A stretch of 64,000 nt of DNA, from assembly GCF_000831385.1 (NCBI RefSeq), contig NZ_AP014548.1, positions 2,347,779-2,411,778 on the forward strand, read 5' to 3'. Source of the stretch: Nonlabens marinus S1-08. Its GTDB lineage: Bacteria; Bacteroidota; Bacteroidia; Flavobacteriales; Flavobacteriaceae. Positions within the stretch are counted from its first letter, which is position 1; every line of letters begins with the position of its first letter. The position numbers and the translations under genes are program-made. Shown here piece by piece: positions 8,857 to 16,598 of the stretch. The notes beneath the pieces were generated by a model, which worked only from the letters and a program-made list of their open reading frames with translations, was not told the origin of the DNA and searched no databases.

Positions 8857-9078
8857 TCAATCTTCTTTATCCTGAAAATCCTTTAATTTATACCTGCTTC
8901 GCCACCAATAATAAATAGCCATCGCAATTAATGGAGCTAAGAGTTGTAAGAAAATTTTAAGAAAGTTTGTCCCATTGAAATATTCATATTGAAAATTAAT
9001 ATCAGAGCTATAAAACAAAAAAGACAGAATAGTTGCTGCAATGCTTCCAGCTAGTAGACCTTTGGTGACTTTATTCAT
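8857..9078 (-). CDS. Small two-helix membrane protein, unknown
   Basis: 73 residues with two hydrophobic segments (about 7-24 and 41-59) and a charged C-terminal tail ending KDFQDKED. I do not recognise a family. Its ATG overlaps the stop of the upstream lipoprotein gene by 4 bp (ATGA), so it is translationally coupled to it and belongs to the kdsC-maf operon. The function is unknown. Confidence 0.7.
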   Translation of the reverse strand: MNKVTKGLLAGSIAATILSFLFYSSDINFQYEYFNGTNFLKIFLQLLAPLIAMAIYYWWRSRYKLKDFQDKED

Positions 9079-9470
9079 ATACGGATCATTTCAAACTCTT
9101 CTGGACCATCGTTTGTGTAGGAAATGCACTTATACCCATAGTCGGTCACATCAGTTATTACCACGCGCAGTGTTTCATTTACCACATTCATATTGTCGTT
9201 TTTATCCACGTCTTCAATGTGTAATTCATACTCACAATCAGATATCCAGTTGACGGTGCTGTATATTTTCATTTCAGTACTGGGACTGGTTTCAATGCTC
9301 GTACTGTCTGTACGGGTTATGATCCACTCTCCATAAGCTTCATTAGCATACTTGAAAGTTCCAGTTTTTACACTAGAACAATCTAGCACTTCAACCAGGT
9401 CATCTTTTTTGTTTTGCTTACAGCTTATGGTGATGAAAGCCAATAGCGAAATCAATATTACTTTATTCAT
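9075..9470 (-). CDS. Small lipoprotein, unknown
   Basis: 131 residues starting at ATG 9470 with a lipoprotein signal and lipobox ITISCKQN. The mature part is acidic and probably beta-rich, with cysteines in LDCSSVKTG, WISDCEYEL and YGYKCISY that could form disulfides. It overlaps maf and the next membrane protein gene by 4 bp each (ATGA), placing it in the operon. An upstream in-frame start at 9497 would disrupt the signal peptide and is rejected. No named family recognised. Confidence 0.75.
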   Translation of the reverse strand: MNKVILISLLAFITISCKQNKKDDLVEVLDCSSVKTGTFKYANEAYGEWIITRTDSTSIETSPSTEMKIYSTVNWISDCEYELHIEDVDKNDNMNVVNETLRVVITDVTDYGYKCISYTNDGPEEFEMIRI

Positions 9471-10060
9471 AATCGATGTGAATTTGTTTTGAGCCATTCA
9501 TAAACTTTGGGCAACGGCAATCCCATTACATTATAATAACAACCTTCTAATTTATCAATGCCCGTATATCCTATCCAGTCTTGGATACCATAAGCACCAG
9601 CTCTATCAAATGGCTTGTAGGTTTCTACGTAATAGTTGATTTCAGCCTCAGAAATTTCTTTAAAGTAAACTTCAGTACAGTCCGTAATGGTTTCTTGTAA
9701 TTTTGAAGATGTAAAGCTTACTGAGGTGAAGACTTCATGTCTCTTATTGCTCATGGAGTGAAGCATGTTTTTAGCCTCTTGGGCATTCTTCGGTTTGCCT
9801 AGTGCTTTGCCCTCTAACCATACGATAGTGTCGCTAGTAATGATCAATTGGTTTTCCTGGATGTCATCGCTAAATGCTTTCGCCTTGAGCGTAGAAAGAA
9901 ACTCTGTGATTTGTCCTCCCTGAAGGTAATCATCATAAACCTCATCTACTGGTCTGGTCTCGATGCGAAAATCAATATCCAGCCCTTTTAAGAGCTCCTG
10001 ACGTCGTGGTGATTGCGACGCCAAAATAATTTCTACCTGTTGTAATTTTTCTTGCAACAT
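9467..10060 (-). CDS. maf: Maf-like nucleotide pyrophosphatase
   Basis: House-cleaning pyrophosphatase of the Maf/Ham1 fold, probably YhdE-type (dTTP/UTP). The 197-residue protein starts with the substrate loop ILASQSPRRQELL, followed by ITSDTIVWLEGKALGKP (catalytic acidic and lysine residues) and PFDRAGAYGIQDWIG, with LEGCYYNVMGLPL at the end. The start ATG overlaps the stop of the prenyltransferase gene by 1 nt. The protein has been linked to septum inhibition in other bacteria. Confidence 0.93.
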   Translation of the reverse strand: MLQEKLQQVEIILASQSPRRQELLKGLDIDFRIETRPVDEVYDDYLQGGQITEFLSTLKAKAFSDDIQENQLIITSDTIVWLEGKALGKPKNAQEAKNMLHSMSNKRHEVFTSVSFTSSKLQETITDCTEVYFKEISEAEINYYVETYKPFDRAGAYGIQDWIGYTGIDKLEGCYYNVMGLPLPKVYEWLKTNSHRL

Positions 10061-10968
10061 TAAACCTCAAATTTTATAATTCCCATACCCAATACACCAA
10101 AAAGCAAGACCAATTTACAAACTAATGAGAGTACCTTAAATTCCTTCAAAGTGCTAGCAGTGAAGAGTCGTAAACCTACAAATAGGAGTGGAGCCACGAT
10201 TAAAAACAAAATATAATAAAGACTTCGTTGATCTTTATACAACTCAAATGTGGCCAAGTATCCAAGAATAACAACACACACCAAGGTATAAATCGCCATG
10301 AACTGAACGGCTCTTTTATTGCCTAAAACTATAGGTAAACTTGACCTGCCGCTAGCGTGGTCACCCTTGACGTCTTGACAATCCTTAATCCATTCCCGCA
10401 GTAAATTGACGAGAAATGCAAATAAGGCAAAGACAGCTAAATGTTGCAATGCGCTCAGTTGAGTAGCGCGATTTAAAGCTGTAACAGCAGGAAACAATTC
10501 GAACAATGCTGTTATCAGAACAACTGACCCTACTAGAAATGAGATCACAATGTTGCCTACAATCAAAATACTTTTCAGTGTCGTGGCATAGGTGTACAAT
10601 AAAAAAGCAACACCTATAAACAGCCCTGCCAGCGATGGTTTTTGAATGCTGTTTGCCAGTATGAAACCGCAAGCGATGGCTGTACTAGTAAGGAAGATGT
10701 AAATAGTGAATGCTCGTTTTTCAGTAATTGATTTCCCAACAATGACTTGGTCTGGTTTGTTAATGACATCAGTAGCAACATCATAGATATCATTGATGAC
10801 ATTCCCACTGGCAGTTAATAGTGCGGTGGCAAGTATCAGGAGAATTTCTTGCCATGTTTCTAGTCCTTTAACAGCAGCAGTCGATGGAAAATACCAATAG
10901 ACAATCACAACCTGAGTGATGATTGTCAATAGCACATTAGGCCAGCGTATGAGTCTCAAATAGATCAA
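10060..10968 (-). CDS. UbiA-superfamily prenyltransferase (geranylgeranylglycerol-phosphate transferase-like)
   Basis: An integral membrane enzyme of 302 residues with about eight hydrophobic helices. The first Asp-rich site is NDIYDVATDVINKPDQ (about 59-74), the Mg-diphosphate motif of UbiA proteins; the second is in the LREWIKDCQDVKGDHASGR region (about 188-206). Bacteroidota members are often annotated as DGGGP synthase-like; the true acceptor is unknown. It starts at TTG 10968, overlapping the kdsC stop by 4 bp (TTGA). Confidence 0.85.
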   Translation of the reverse strand: MIYLRLIRWPNVLLTIITQVVIVYWYFPSTAAVKGLETWQEILLILATALLTASGNVINDIYDVATDVINKPDQVIVGKSITEKRAFTIYIFLTSTAIACGFILANSIQKPSLAGLFIGVAFLLYTYATTLKSILIVGNIVISFLVGSVVLITALFELFPAVTALNRATQLSALQHLAVFALFAFLVNLLREWIKDCQDVKGDHASGRSSLPIVLGNKRAVQFMAIYTLVCVVILGYLATFELYKDQRSLYYILFLIVAPLLFVGLRLFTASTLKEFKVLSLVCKLVLLFGVLGMGIIKFEV

Positions 10969-11498
10969 CTGCTAGCTGCATTAGTTCCAGACACCACATT
11001 CCAACGGCTTTGCACTTTTAAAACTTGTTCTATCACATCACGCACGCAAGCATCGCCACCATTGCGATGGGAGATGTAGTCACAAACCCTTTTCACTTCA
11101 GGAATAGCGTCTTGAGGGCAAGCGGCTAATCCTGCAAATTCCAAGGCGGGAACATCAGGCATATCATCACCCATGTATAGGATTTGCTCTGGTTTTAAGT
11201 CGTGTCTGGTCATGTATTCAGTGAGTTGAACCATTTTATCATGTGCGTTTAAAAAAACATCAGTGATGCCTAAACCTTCTAAACGTGATTTTACACCGTC
11301 GTTTTTTCCACCGGTGATGATGCAAACTAAATAACCTTGATTGAGCGCCGTTTTTAGAGCGTAACCGTCTTTAGCATTCATAGTACGCAGTAGCTCGCCG
11401 CTTTCTGAGATCAGCAAACGTCCATCTGTTAAGACACCATCGACATCAAAAATAAAGGCTTTGATTTGGCGTAGTAGTTCTTTATAATTTTTTTCCAT
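10965..11498 (-). CDS. kdsC: 3-deoxy-D-manno-octulosonate 8-phosphate phosphatase (KdsC-type HAD)
   Basis: Dephosphorylates KDO-8-phosphate in lipopolysaccharide core synthesis. The 177-residue capless HAD protein carries FIFDVDGVLTDGR (nucleophile Asp18, acid/base Asp20), IITGGKND, and the Mg site YMGDDMPDVPAL, with the C-terminal HRNGGDACVRDVIE tail typical of KdsC. It overlaps the upstream Rossmann gene by 17 bp. The short HAD family has related phosphatases, but the RNGG tail favours KdsC. Confidence 0.88.
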   Translation of the reverse strand: MEKNYKELLRQIKAFIFDVDGVLTDGRLLISESGELLRTMNAKDGYALKTALNQGYLVCIITGGKNDGVKSRLEGLGITDVFLNAHDKMVQLTEYMTRHDLKPEQILYMGDDMPDVPALEFAGLAACPQDAIPEVKRVCDYISHRNGGDACVRDVIEQVLKVQSRWNVVSGTNAASS

Positions 11499-12237
11499 GA
11501 GAATTTTTAATTGAATGAGTAATCGCGCGGTACATCTCGCGATCGCTGTCTATTAATAGTGCTATGTGCTTATTTATCGTGTTTTGATCTCCACGCATAG
11601 CGGGTCCAGTTTGTGCGTTTTTAGGTCCTAACTCTTGTGCTTTTTTCAAGGTTTCGATCATCAACGGTTCTAACAAGTCAGTATCCATAGCCGATTGCTC
11701 TAGTAATTCCGCGGCTTTATGATAACAATGATTGACGAAATTGTTCATATACACAGCCGCAAGATGCAACTGTCGACGCTGGGCAGAGTTGACTTTTTTC
11801 CGCTTTCGCGAAAGCGTGCTCGCCACAAGCTCAAGTTGCTCCATAGTAGAGTCGTTGCTGGCTTCAAGACAAAAGGTAACCTCGCTTAAATCTATAGATC
11901 GACCTTTACTAAAAGTTTGAGGAATGTAAAAAACGCCGTAATCGTCAAACCTCGACAATAAGTTTACATCAACACTTCCACTGGTGTGTACTACAGTGGC
12001 TTGTGATTTTGATAAACCATCGGAAACTAGTTGTATTTTATCATCAGGAACCGCTAATACGACCAAATCACATAAAGGAATTGATCCCACAAATAATGGG
12101 GCTTTGATGTCATTTATCTTACGGTTACTATCATTGCTATAGCCCACAACTTGCACGTTATCGCTGTGAGATTTTTCCATCGCTTGACACAACTGTGTTC
12201 CTAAATTACCTGTACCGATAAAAAATACCTTGATCAT
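11482..12237 (-). CDS. Rossmann-fold / DUF2520 domain protein
   Basis: 251 residues starting at ATG 12237. An N-terminal NAD(P)-binding fold (FFIGTGNLGTQL) resembles F420/P5C reductase-type enzymes and is followed by a DUF2520 helical domain (QRRQLHLAAVYMNNFVNHCY, GPAMRGD). Related proteins are described only as putative oxidoreductases; the substrate is unknown. The palindrome at 11801-11816 encodes LSRK near residue 142, close to the domain boundary. First gene of the leftward operon that continues through kdsC and maf. Confidence 0.85.
   Translation of the reverse strand: MIKVFFIGTGNLGTQLCQAMEKSHSDNVQVVGYSNDSNRKINDIKAPLFVGSIPLCDLVVLAVPDDKIQLVSDGLSKSQATVVHTSGSVDVNLLSRFDDYGVFYIPQTFSKGRSIDLSEVTFCLEASNDSTMEQLELVASTLSRKRKKVNSAQRRQLHLAAVYMNNFVNHCYHKAAELLEQSAMDTDLLEPLMIETLKKAQELGPKNAQTGPAMRGDQNTINKHIALLIDSDREMYRAITHSIKNSHGKKL
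11801..11816. repeat. Dispersed palindrome, copy 3 (in CDS)
   Basis: Exact core inside the Rossmann/DUF2520 gene, read as LSRK at about residue 142. Confidence 0.95.
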
Positions 12238-12283
12238 AGCGTAAAAATACACCCTAACAACCGACTCACAAACTATGGCTGTG

Positions 12284-12305
12284 CCGCATTTGTGCGGTAT
12301 CTTTG
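12284..12305 (+). promoter_or_regulatory. ccsBA promoter: inverted repeat abutting a TATCTTTG box
   Basis: TATCTTTG (12298-12305) fits the -7 consensus. Directly before it lies CCGCA-TTTG-TGCGG (12284-12297), a perfect 5-bp inverted repeat that could bind a regulator. The start codon is 19 nt downstream. Confidence 0.55.
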
Positions 12306-12324
12306 CAGCCTGTTAATTTGACCT

Positions 12325-15300
12325 ATGAAAGACAGGATTCAAGCACTACTTTTCTCCACCCGTACCATGTCCGTTTTATTACTCACGTTTGCCATTAGTA
12401 TGGCGGTTGGAACATTTATTGAAAACTCTTACGACACGCCTACTTCAAAGCTGTGGGTGTACAATACCTGGTGGTTTTCACTACTCATGTTTTGGTTAAT
12501 GCTCAATTTTATTGGGAACATCAAAAGATATCAACTTTGGCAATGGAAAAAATGGGCAACCTTGACCATGCACTTATCCTGGATCCTTATCATCATTGGT
12601 GCTGGAATTACTAGGTACATTTCCTATGAAGGGATGATGTTAATTCGAGAAGGGCAAACAGAGAACACGTTTTTAAGCGATGAAACCTACTATAGCGTAT
12701 TAATCCAAGGGAATGATCCTGATGGGAACCCAATGCAGCGAGAGGTTAAAGAAAAAGTATTGATCACTCAGTATGATTATGACCATACAGAGACTTTTGA
12801 TTACTACGATCAGGAAATCAGTTTTACTATCGACACCTTGATTTATGATGCCGTGGAAGGTTTGAAGCTAAATGATACTGGCGGTAAATATTTGAAGATC
12901 GTTGAAACAGCTGGCGGTAATCGTCACGATCATTTAATTAAAGACGGTGAGGAAGCCAGTATTCATGGTGTTTTGTTTGCAGTCAACAAAGATCCTGAAG
13001 AAGCCCAAGAAAAAGGGATGATCAATATTATCGAAAACTGGAATGGCTATTCTATTCAAACTCCCTTTGCCGGCGATTATTTCAGAATGGCAGACCAACA
13101 AAAAGGAGATGTCTATGCGGATAGTCTCCAACCGTTGCAATTGCGTTCTTTATACAACATGGCAGGAATGCAATTTGTAATCCCAGAACCAATTCAACAA
13201 GGTGAAGTGGGTATTGTAGCTAGTTCAGAGCCTACGGCTGCTAAAGCCTATGGATTGATAGGAACGGTACGCAGCGGCGATGAAGAGAAACGCATAGAAA
13301 TGCGAGGCGGTAAAGGAATAGAGAGCGATTACTCTGATGTAGAGCTTAATGGGATGAAATTTTATATTAAGTATGGTAGTATTTCTAAAGAACTTCCATT
13401 TTCCATTACTCTAGAAGATTTTATTGCTACCAAATACCCTGGAACTGAAAAAGGATATTCCGCCTTTGAAAGTAAAGTGGTAGTGAATGATGCAGACAGC
13501 ACTATGACTCAAGAGCGTATTTATATGAACAACGTCTTAGACAAGGACGGGTATCGTTTTTTCCAGTCTGGTTTTGATCCTGATGAATTAGGAACGCATT
13601 TATCGGTGAACCATGATTTTTGGGGTAAGCTCTTTTCTTATGCAGGTTACATTTTGTTGTACATAGCGATGATGGCACTAATTTTTGATAAGAATACGCG
13701 TTTTGGTGAGTTGCGTCGATTGATCAATCGTATAGAAAAGCGCAAGTCTAAATACATAAGTATTTTAATAATTGGTTTAGGAACCTCTCTGTCCTATGCT
13801 CAAACACCAATTGTAGATCATACGGGTCACAATCACGCAGTACAGCCTGCGGTGCAAGAAGATCACACTGGTCATGATCACGAGGTAAACGATAACGATA
13901 CTTCCATGGAAGTTCGGGAAGGTGGTGTGAGCACAAATATGGATGCCGACGCGATGAAAACCACAGAGGCTGGACCTATAACTCCCCAAGTTATTCCTGA
14001 AATACCTCTAAGGGTTTTAGACAGTATTATTGTAGCTAACATGGTACCGCAAGCGCAAGCAGATCGTTTCGGTAGAGTAGTGGTGCAGGACAATGGTCGT
14101 ATGAAACCTATGAGCACCCTAGCTTCTGAAATCCTTAGACGCATGTCTGAAAGAGATTATTATGAGGCTAAAGTGGGCGACTCAACAGTTCGTTTGTCTC
14201 CAGAGCAGACGTTGATCAGCATGATGCAATTTGGTCAATTATGGTTTGAAGTACCGGTAATTAAGCTGAATCGTAAAAACGATTCTATCAAGAATGTTTT
14301 AGATCTAGATACTTCTCGGTCTTACGCCAGTGGTATGGATTTCTTTAGAAAACCGAACGGTGAAGTTGGTGGTTATAAATTAAGCCCGTTTCTAGATGCT
14401 GCAAATAGTGCTGATGTCAAAACAAATATTCAAAACGAATTTATCGATATCAACTTTAGTGTTGGTTTGTTAGACCAAGTGATTACTGGAAGTATTCTAA
14501 AAATCTTCCCAAATCCGAATGCTGAAAATAACAAGTGGTTTGCAAGGCCAGAGCTTGAAGATGCCGGTTTTGAGCGTGAGGGAGATTATAATTTTGTAAG
14601 AGATTTTATACCAGCTTACACCACATTGCTCAATGAAGGGAATCAAACTGGAGATTATCTGAGAGCCAATACAGCATTGAACAGTCTTTTTGAATTCCAA
14701 AAAGCGTATGGAGGTGATATTATCCCATCCCTAGAGAAAATAGAAGCAGAAATCCTTTACAACAAATATGATGTTTTTAAAGGCTTGTACAAATGGTACG
14801 TTTGGTTTGGAGTCGTAATGTTGATCTTACTCGTGGTAGAAATCGTGCGCCCTATGAAAGAAATTCGCTGGGCCATCGTCTTTCATAAATATGCGGTAGT
14901 TGGAATTTTCTTAGTTCATACAATAGCACTGGGAGTTCGCTGGTACTTGAGTGGTCATGCACCCTGGTCAGATGCTTATGAATCCCTTATATATGTGGCC
15001 TGGGCAACCATGGCATTTGGTCTCATGTTCGGTCGTAAAAGTGAGATGACGATTGCAAGTACTGCCTTTGTGGTGGCTATTATATTGTGGGTCGCGCAAT
15101 TGAACTGGTTGGATCCATCGATAGCCAATTTACAGCCTGTATTGGACTCCTATTGGTTGATGATTCACGTGGCGGTTATTGTGGGTAGCTATGGACCGTT
15201 TGCGTTAGGAATGATTTTAGGTATTGTGTCCATGATTCTCATGATCTTTTCAACCGAAAAGAATAAGAAAAAGATGGATCTCAACATTAAGGAGCTTACT

Positions 15301-15708
15301 TACATCAATGAAGTTTCCTTGACTGTAGGATTGATCATGTTGACCATAGGAAACTTTCTAGGCGCAATGTGGGCTAATGAGAGTTGGGGACGTTACTGGG
15401 GTTGGGATCCTAAGGAAACCTGGGCACTCATCACCATATTTGTTTATGCCTTTGTATTACACTTGAGACTAGTTCCAGGCTTGAAAGGTCGATGGACCTT
15501 TAACTTGTGGTCGGTACTGGCATTTTACAGTGTGATGATGACTTACTTTGGGGTGAACTTCTACTTATCTGGATTGCACAGTTATGCAAGTGGAGATCAA
15601 ATATTCTCCTATCAAGCGGTAGTCATCTCGCTCGCAGTTATTGGCGCATTAGCTGCAGTGGCGCGCTGGAGAGAGAAGAAAGTTTATGGGAAGAAGAGGA
15701 TGAAGTAA
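12325..15708 (+). CDS. ccsBA: Cytochrome c biogenesis fusion protein CcsBA (ResB-CcsA)
   Basis: Heme export and attachment to c-type cytochromes (system II). The 1127-residue protein has an N-terminal ResB-like part with four membrane helices and a large periplasmic domain, a His-rich segment (DHTGHNH and DHTGHDH, about 498-520), a second extracytoplasmic domain, and a C-terminal CcsA part with the tryptophan-rich heme motif WGRYWGWDPKETW at about 1020. Both halves are fused, as is common in Bacteroidota. The His-rich insert may bind metal or heme; this is inference. Preceded by a clear -7 box. Confidence 0.93.
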   Translation: MKDRIQALLFSTRTMSVLLLTFAISMAVGTFIENSYDTPTSKLWVYNTWWFSLLMFWLMLNFIGNIKRYQLWQWKKWATLTMHLSWILIIIGAGITRYISYEGMMLIREGQTENTFLSDETYYSVLIQGNDPDGNPMQREVKEKVLITQYDYDHTETFDYYDQEISFTIDTLIYDAVEGLKLNDTGGKYLKIVETAGGNRHDHLIKDGEEASIHGVLFAVNKDPEEAQEKGMINIIENWNGYSIQTPFAGDYFRMADQQKGDVYADSLQPLQLRSLYNMAGMQFVIPEPIQQGEVGIVASSEPTAAKAYGLIGTVRSGDEEKRIEMRGGKGIESDYSDVELNGMKFYIKYGSISKELPFSITLEDFIATKYPGTEKGYSAFESKVVVNDADSTMTQERIYMNNVLDKDGYRFFQSGFDPDELGTHLSVNHDFWGKLFSYAGYILLYIAMMALIFDKNTRFGELRRLINRIEKRKSKYISILIIGLGTSLSYAQTPIVDHTGHNHAVQPAVQEDHTGHDHEVNDNDTSMEVREGGVSTNMDADAMKTTEAGPITPQVIPEIPLRVLDSIIVANMVPQAQADRFGRVVVQDNGRMKPMSTLASEILRRMSERDYYEAKVGDSTVRLSPEQTLISMMQFGQLWFEVPVIKLNRKNDSIKNVLDLDTSRSYASGMDFFRKPNGEVGGYKLSPFLDAANSADVKTNIQNEFIDINFSVGLLDQVITGSILKIFPNPNAENNKWFARPELEDAGFEREGDYNFVRDFIPAYTTLLNEGNQTGDYLRANTALNSLFEFQKAYGGDIIPSLEKIEAEILYNKYDVFKGLYKWYVWFGVVMLILLVVEIVRPMKEIRWAIVFHKYAVVGIFLVHTIALGVRWYLSGHAPWSDAYESLIYVAWATMAFGLMFGRKSEMTIASTAFVVAIILWVAQLNWLDPSIANLQPVLDSYWLMIHVAVIVGSYGPFALGMILGIVSMILMIFSTEKNKKKMDLNIKELTYINEVSLTVGLIMLTIGNFLGAMWANESWGRYWGWDPKETWALITIFVYAFVLHLRLVPGLKGRWTFNLWSVLAFYSVMMTYFGVNFYLSGLHSYASGDQIFSYQAVVISLAVIGALAAVARWREKKVYGKKRMK

Positions 15709-15712
15709 ATTT

Positions 15713-15728
15713 CGCTTTCGCGAAAGCG
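15713..15728. repeat. Dispersed palindrome, copy 4 (intergenic)
   Basis: Exact core 4 bp after the ccsBA stop, in the convergent gap before the TPR gene. No T tract follows. Confidence 0.95.
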
Positions 15729-15835
15729 ATTTAATCAACCATGCCTTTATCTACAGTAAAAGATCTATGTATATTATTATTTGATATACATTAAGGTATC
15801 TGCCAATCGCCACCTTTAAAAGGTTGCAGAAGGAA

Positions 15836-16507
15836 TTAAAAGGATAATGGAACTAGGATTCCGCGATCTTTCAGCGTTCTATTAATCCCTTTATATGTAG
15901 CGGGTTTGTAAGAGGTTGTCGTTTCAAATATCTCTTGGAGTATTTCGATTTGTTTTAAGGTAAGTTGTTGATCATCTGTCTGTATATGAATGTTTCCACT
16001 ATTGTCTACGTCTTGAAATACCATGATAACGCCTCGCACGGGCTTTAATTCGTCATAACTCCTAAATGCATATTGAAATAATTTGGTATACTTCGGGTTA
16101 ATTTTATTACCAATTCTAAATTCTTCCCACTGTCCTTTGTATTTAAATTTTGGCATTTCATCCACATCTGTTGAAAACATGGCTTCTGATTCAATTACGC
16201 CGTTGCAATATGTTTTGATCAATTCAAAAGAACCACTATCACCAGCGGAATATGCTTTTTGTAACCATGTACACCCGCCATTCTGATTTCCTAAATTGAG
16301 CTCTAATGCTCCCAGATTAAACAAAGCCGTCTTATTCAACGGCTCTTTTTCAACTATTGCCTTAAATTTTGATTTCGCTGTTTGAAAATCAGCTTGCTGG
16401 AACGCTTGATTTCCTTCTAGCATCAACTGGTCTATCTGTGCTTTTTGTGCATTACCCTCAACTAGGACAAAGAAGATTAGTAGCGGTAATAGTATGAATA
16501 TTCTCAT
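15836..16507 (-). CDS. Secreted TPR protein with a possible degenerate TonB-C-like domain
   Basis: 223 residues with a signal peptide (MRIFILLPLLIFFVLVEGNA). Two TPR-like repeats follow (LMLEGNQAFQQADFQTAKSKF and ALFNLGALELNLGNQNGG regions, about 28-80). The C-terminal half (GVIMVFQDVDNSGNIHI, LKQIEILQEIFETTTSYKPATYKGIN) has the order seen in TonB C-terminal domains of the TPR-TonB-C genes at 26-29 kb, but with little identity; this relation is inference. No operon partner is clear. Confidence 0.65.
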   Translation of the reverse strand: MRIFILLPLLIFFVLVEGNAQKAQIDQLMLEGNQAFQQADFQTAKSKFKAIVEKEPLNKTALFNLGALELNLGNQNGGCTWLQKAYSAGDSGSFELIKTYCNGVIESEAMFSTDVDEMPKFKYKGQWEEFRIGNKINPKYTKLFQYAFRSYDELKPVRGVIMVFQDVDNSGNIHIQTDDQQLTLKQIEILQEIFETTTSYKPATYKGINRTLKDRGILVPLSF

Positions 16508-16546
16508 TGGAAAGATTTGTACAAGGATACTAATAATAAGTCCATG

Positions 16547-16586
16547 TCTAGTCCTAAATAATCTGTATCCATTATTCAGGACTAGA
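16547..16586. other. 16-bp inverted repeat, possible terminator of the endonuclease gene
   Basis: TCTAGTCCTAAATAAT (16547-16562) and ATTATTCAGGACTAGA (16571-16586) pair with one mismatch around an 8-nt loop. It lies just past the endonuclease stop. No strong T tract follows on either strand, so terminator function is uncertain. Confidence 0.5.
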
Positions 16587-16598
16587 ATAAAAATGAAG

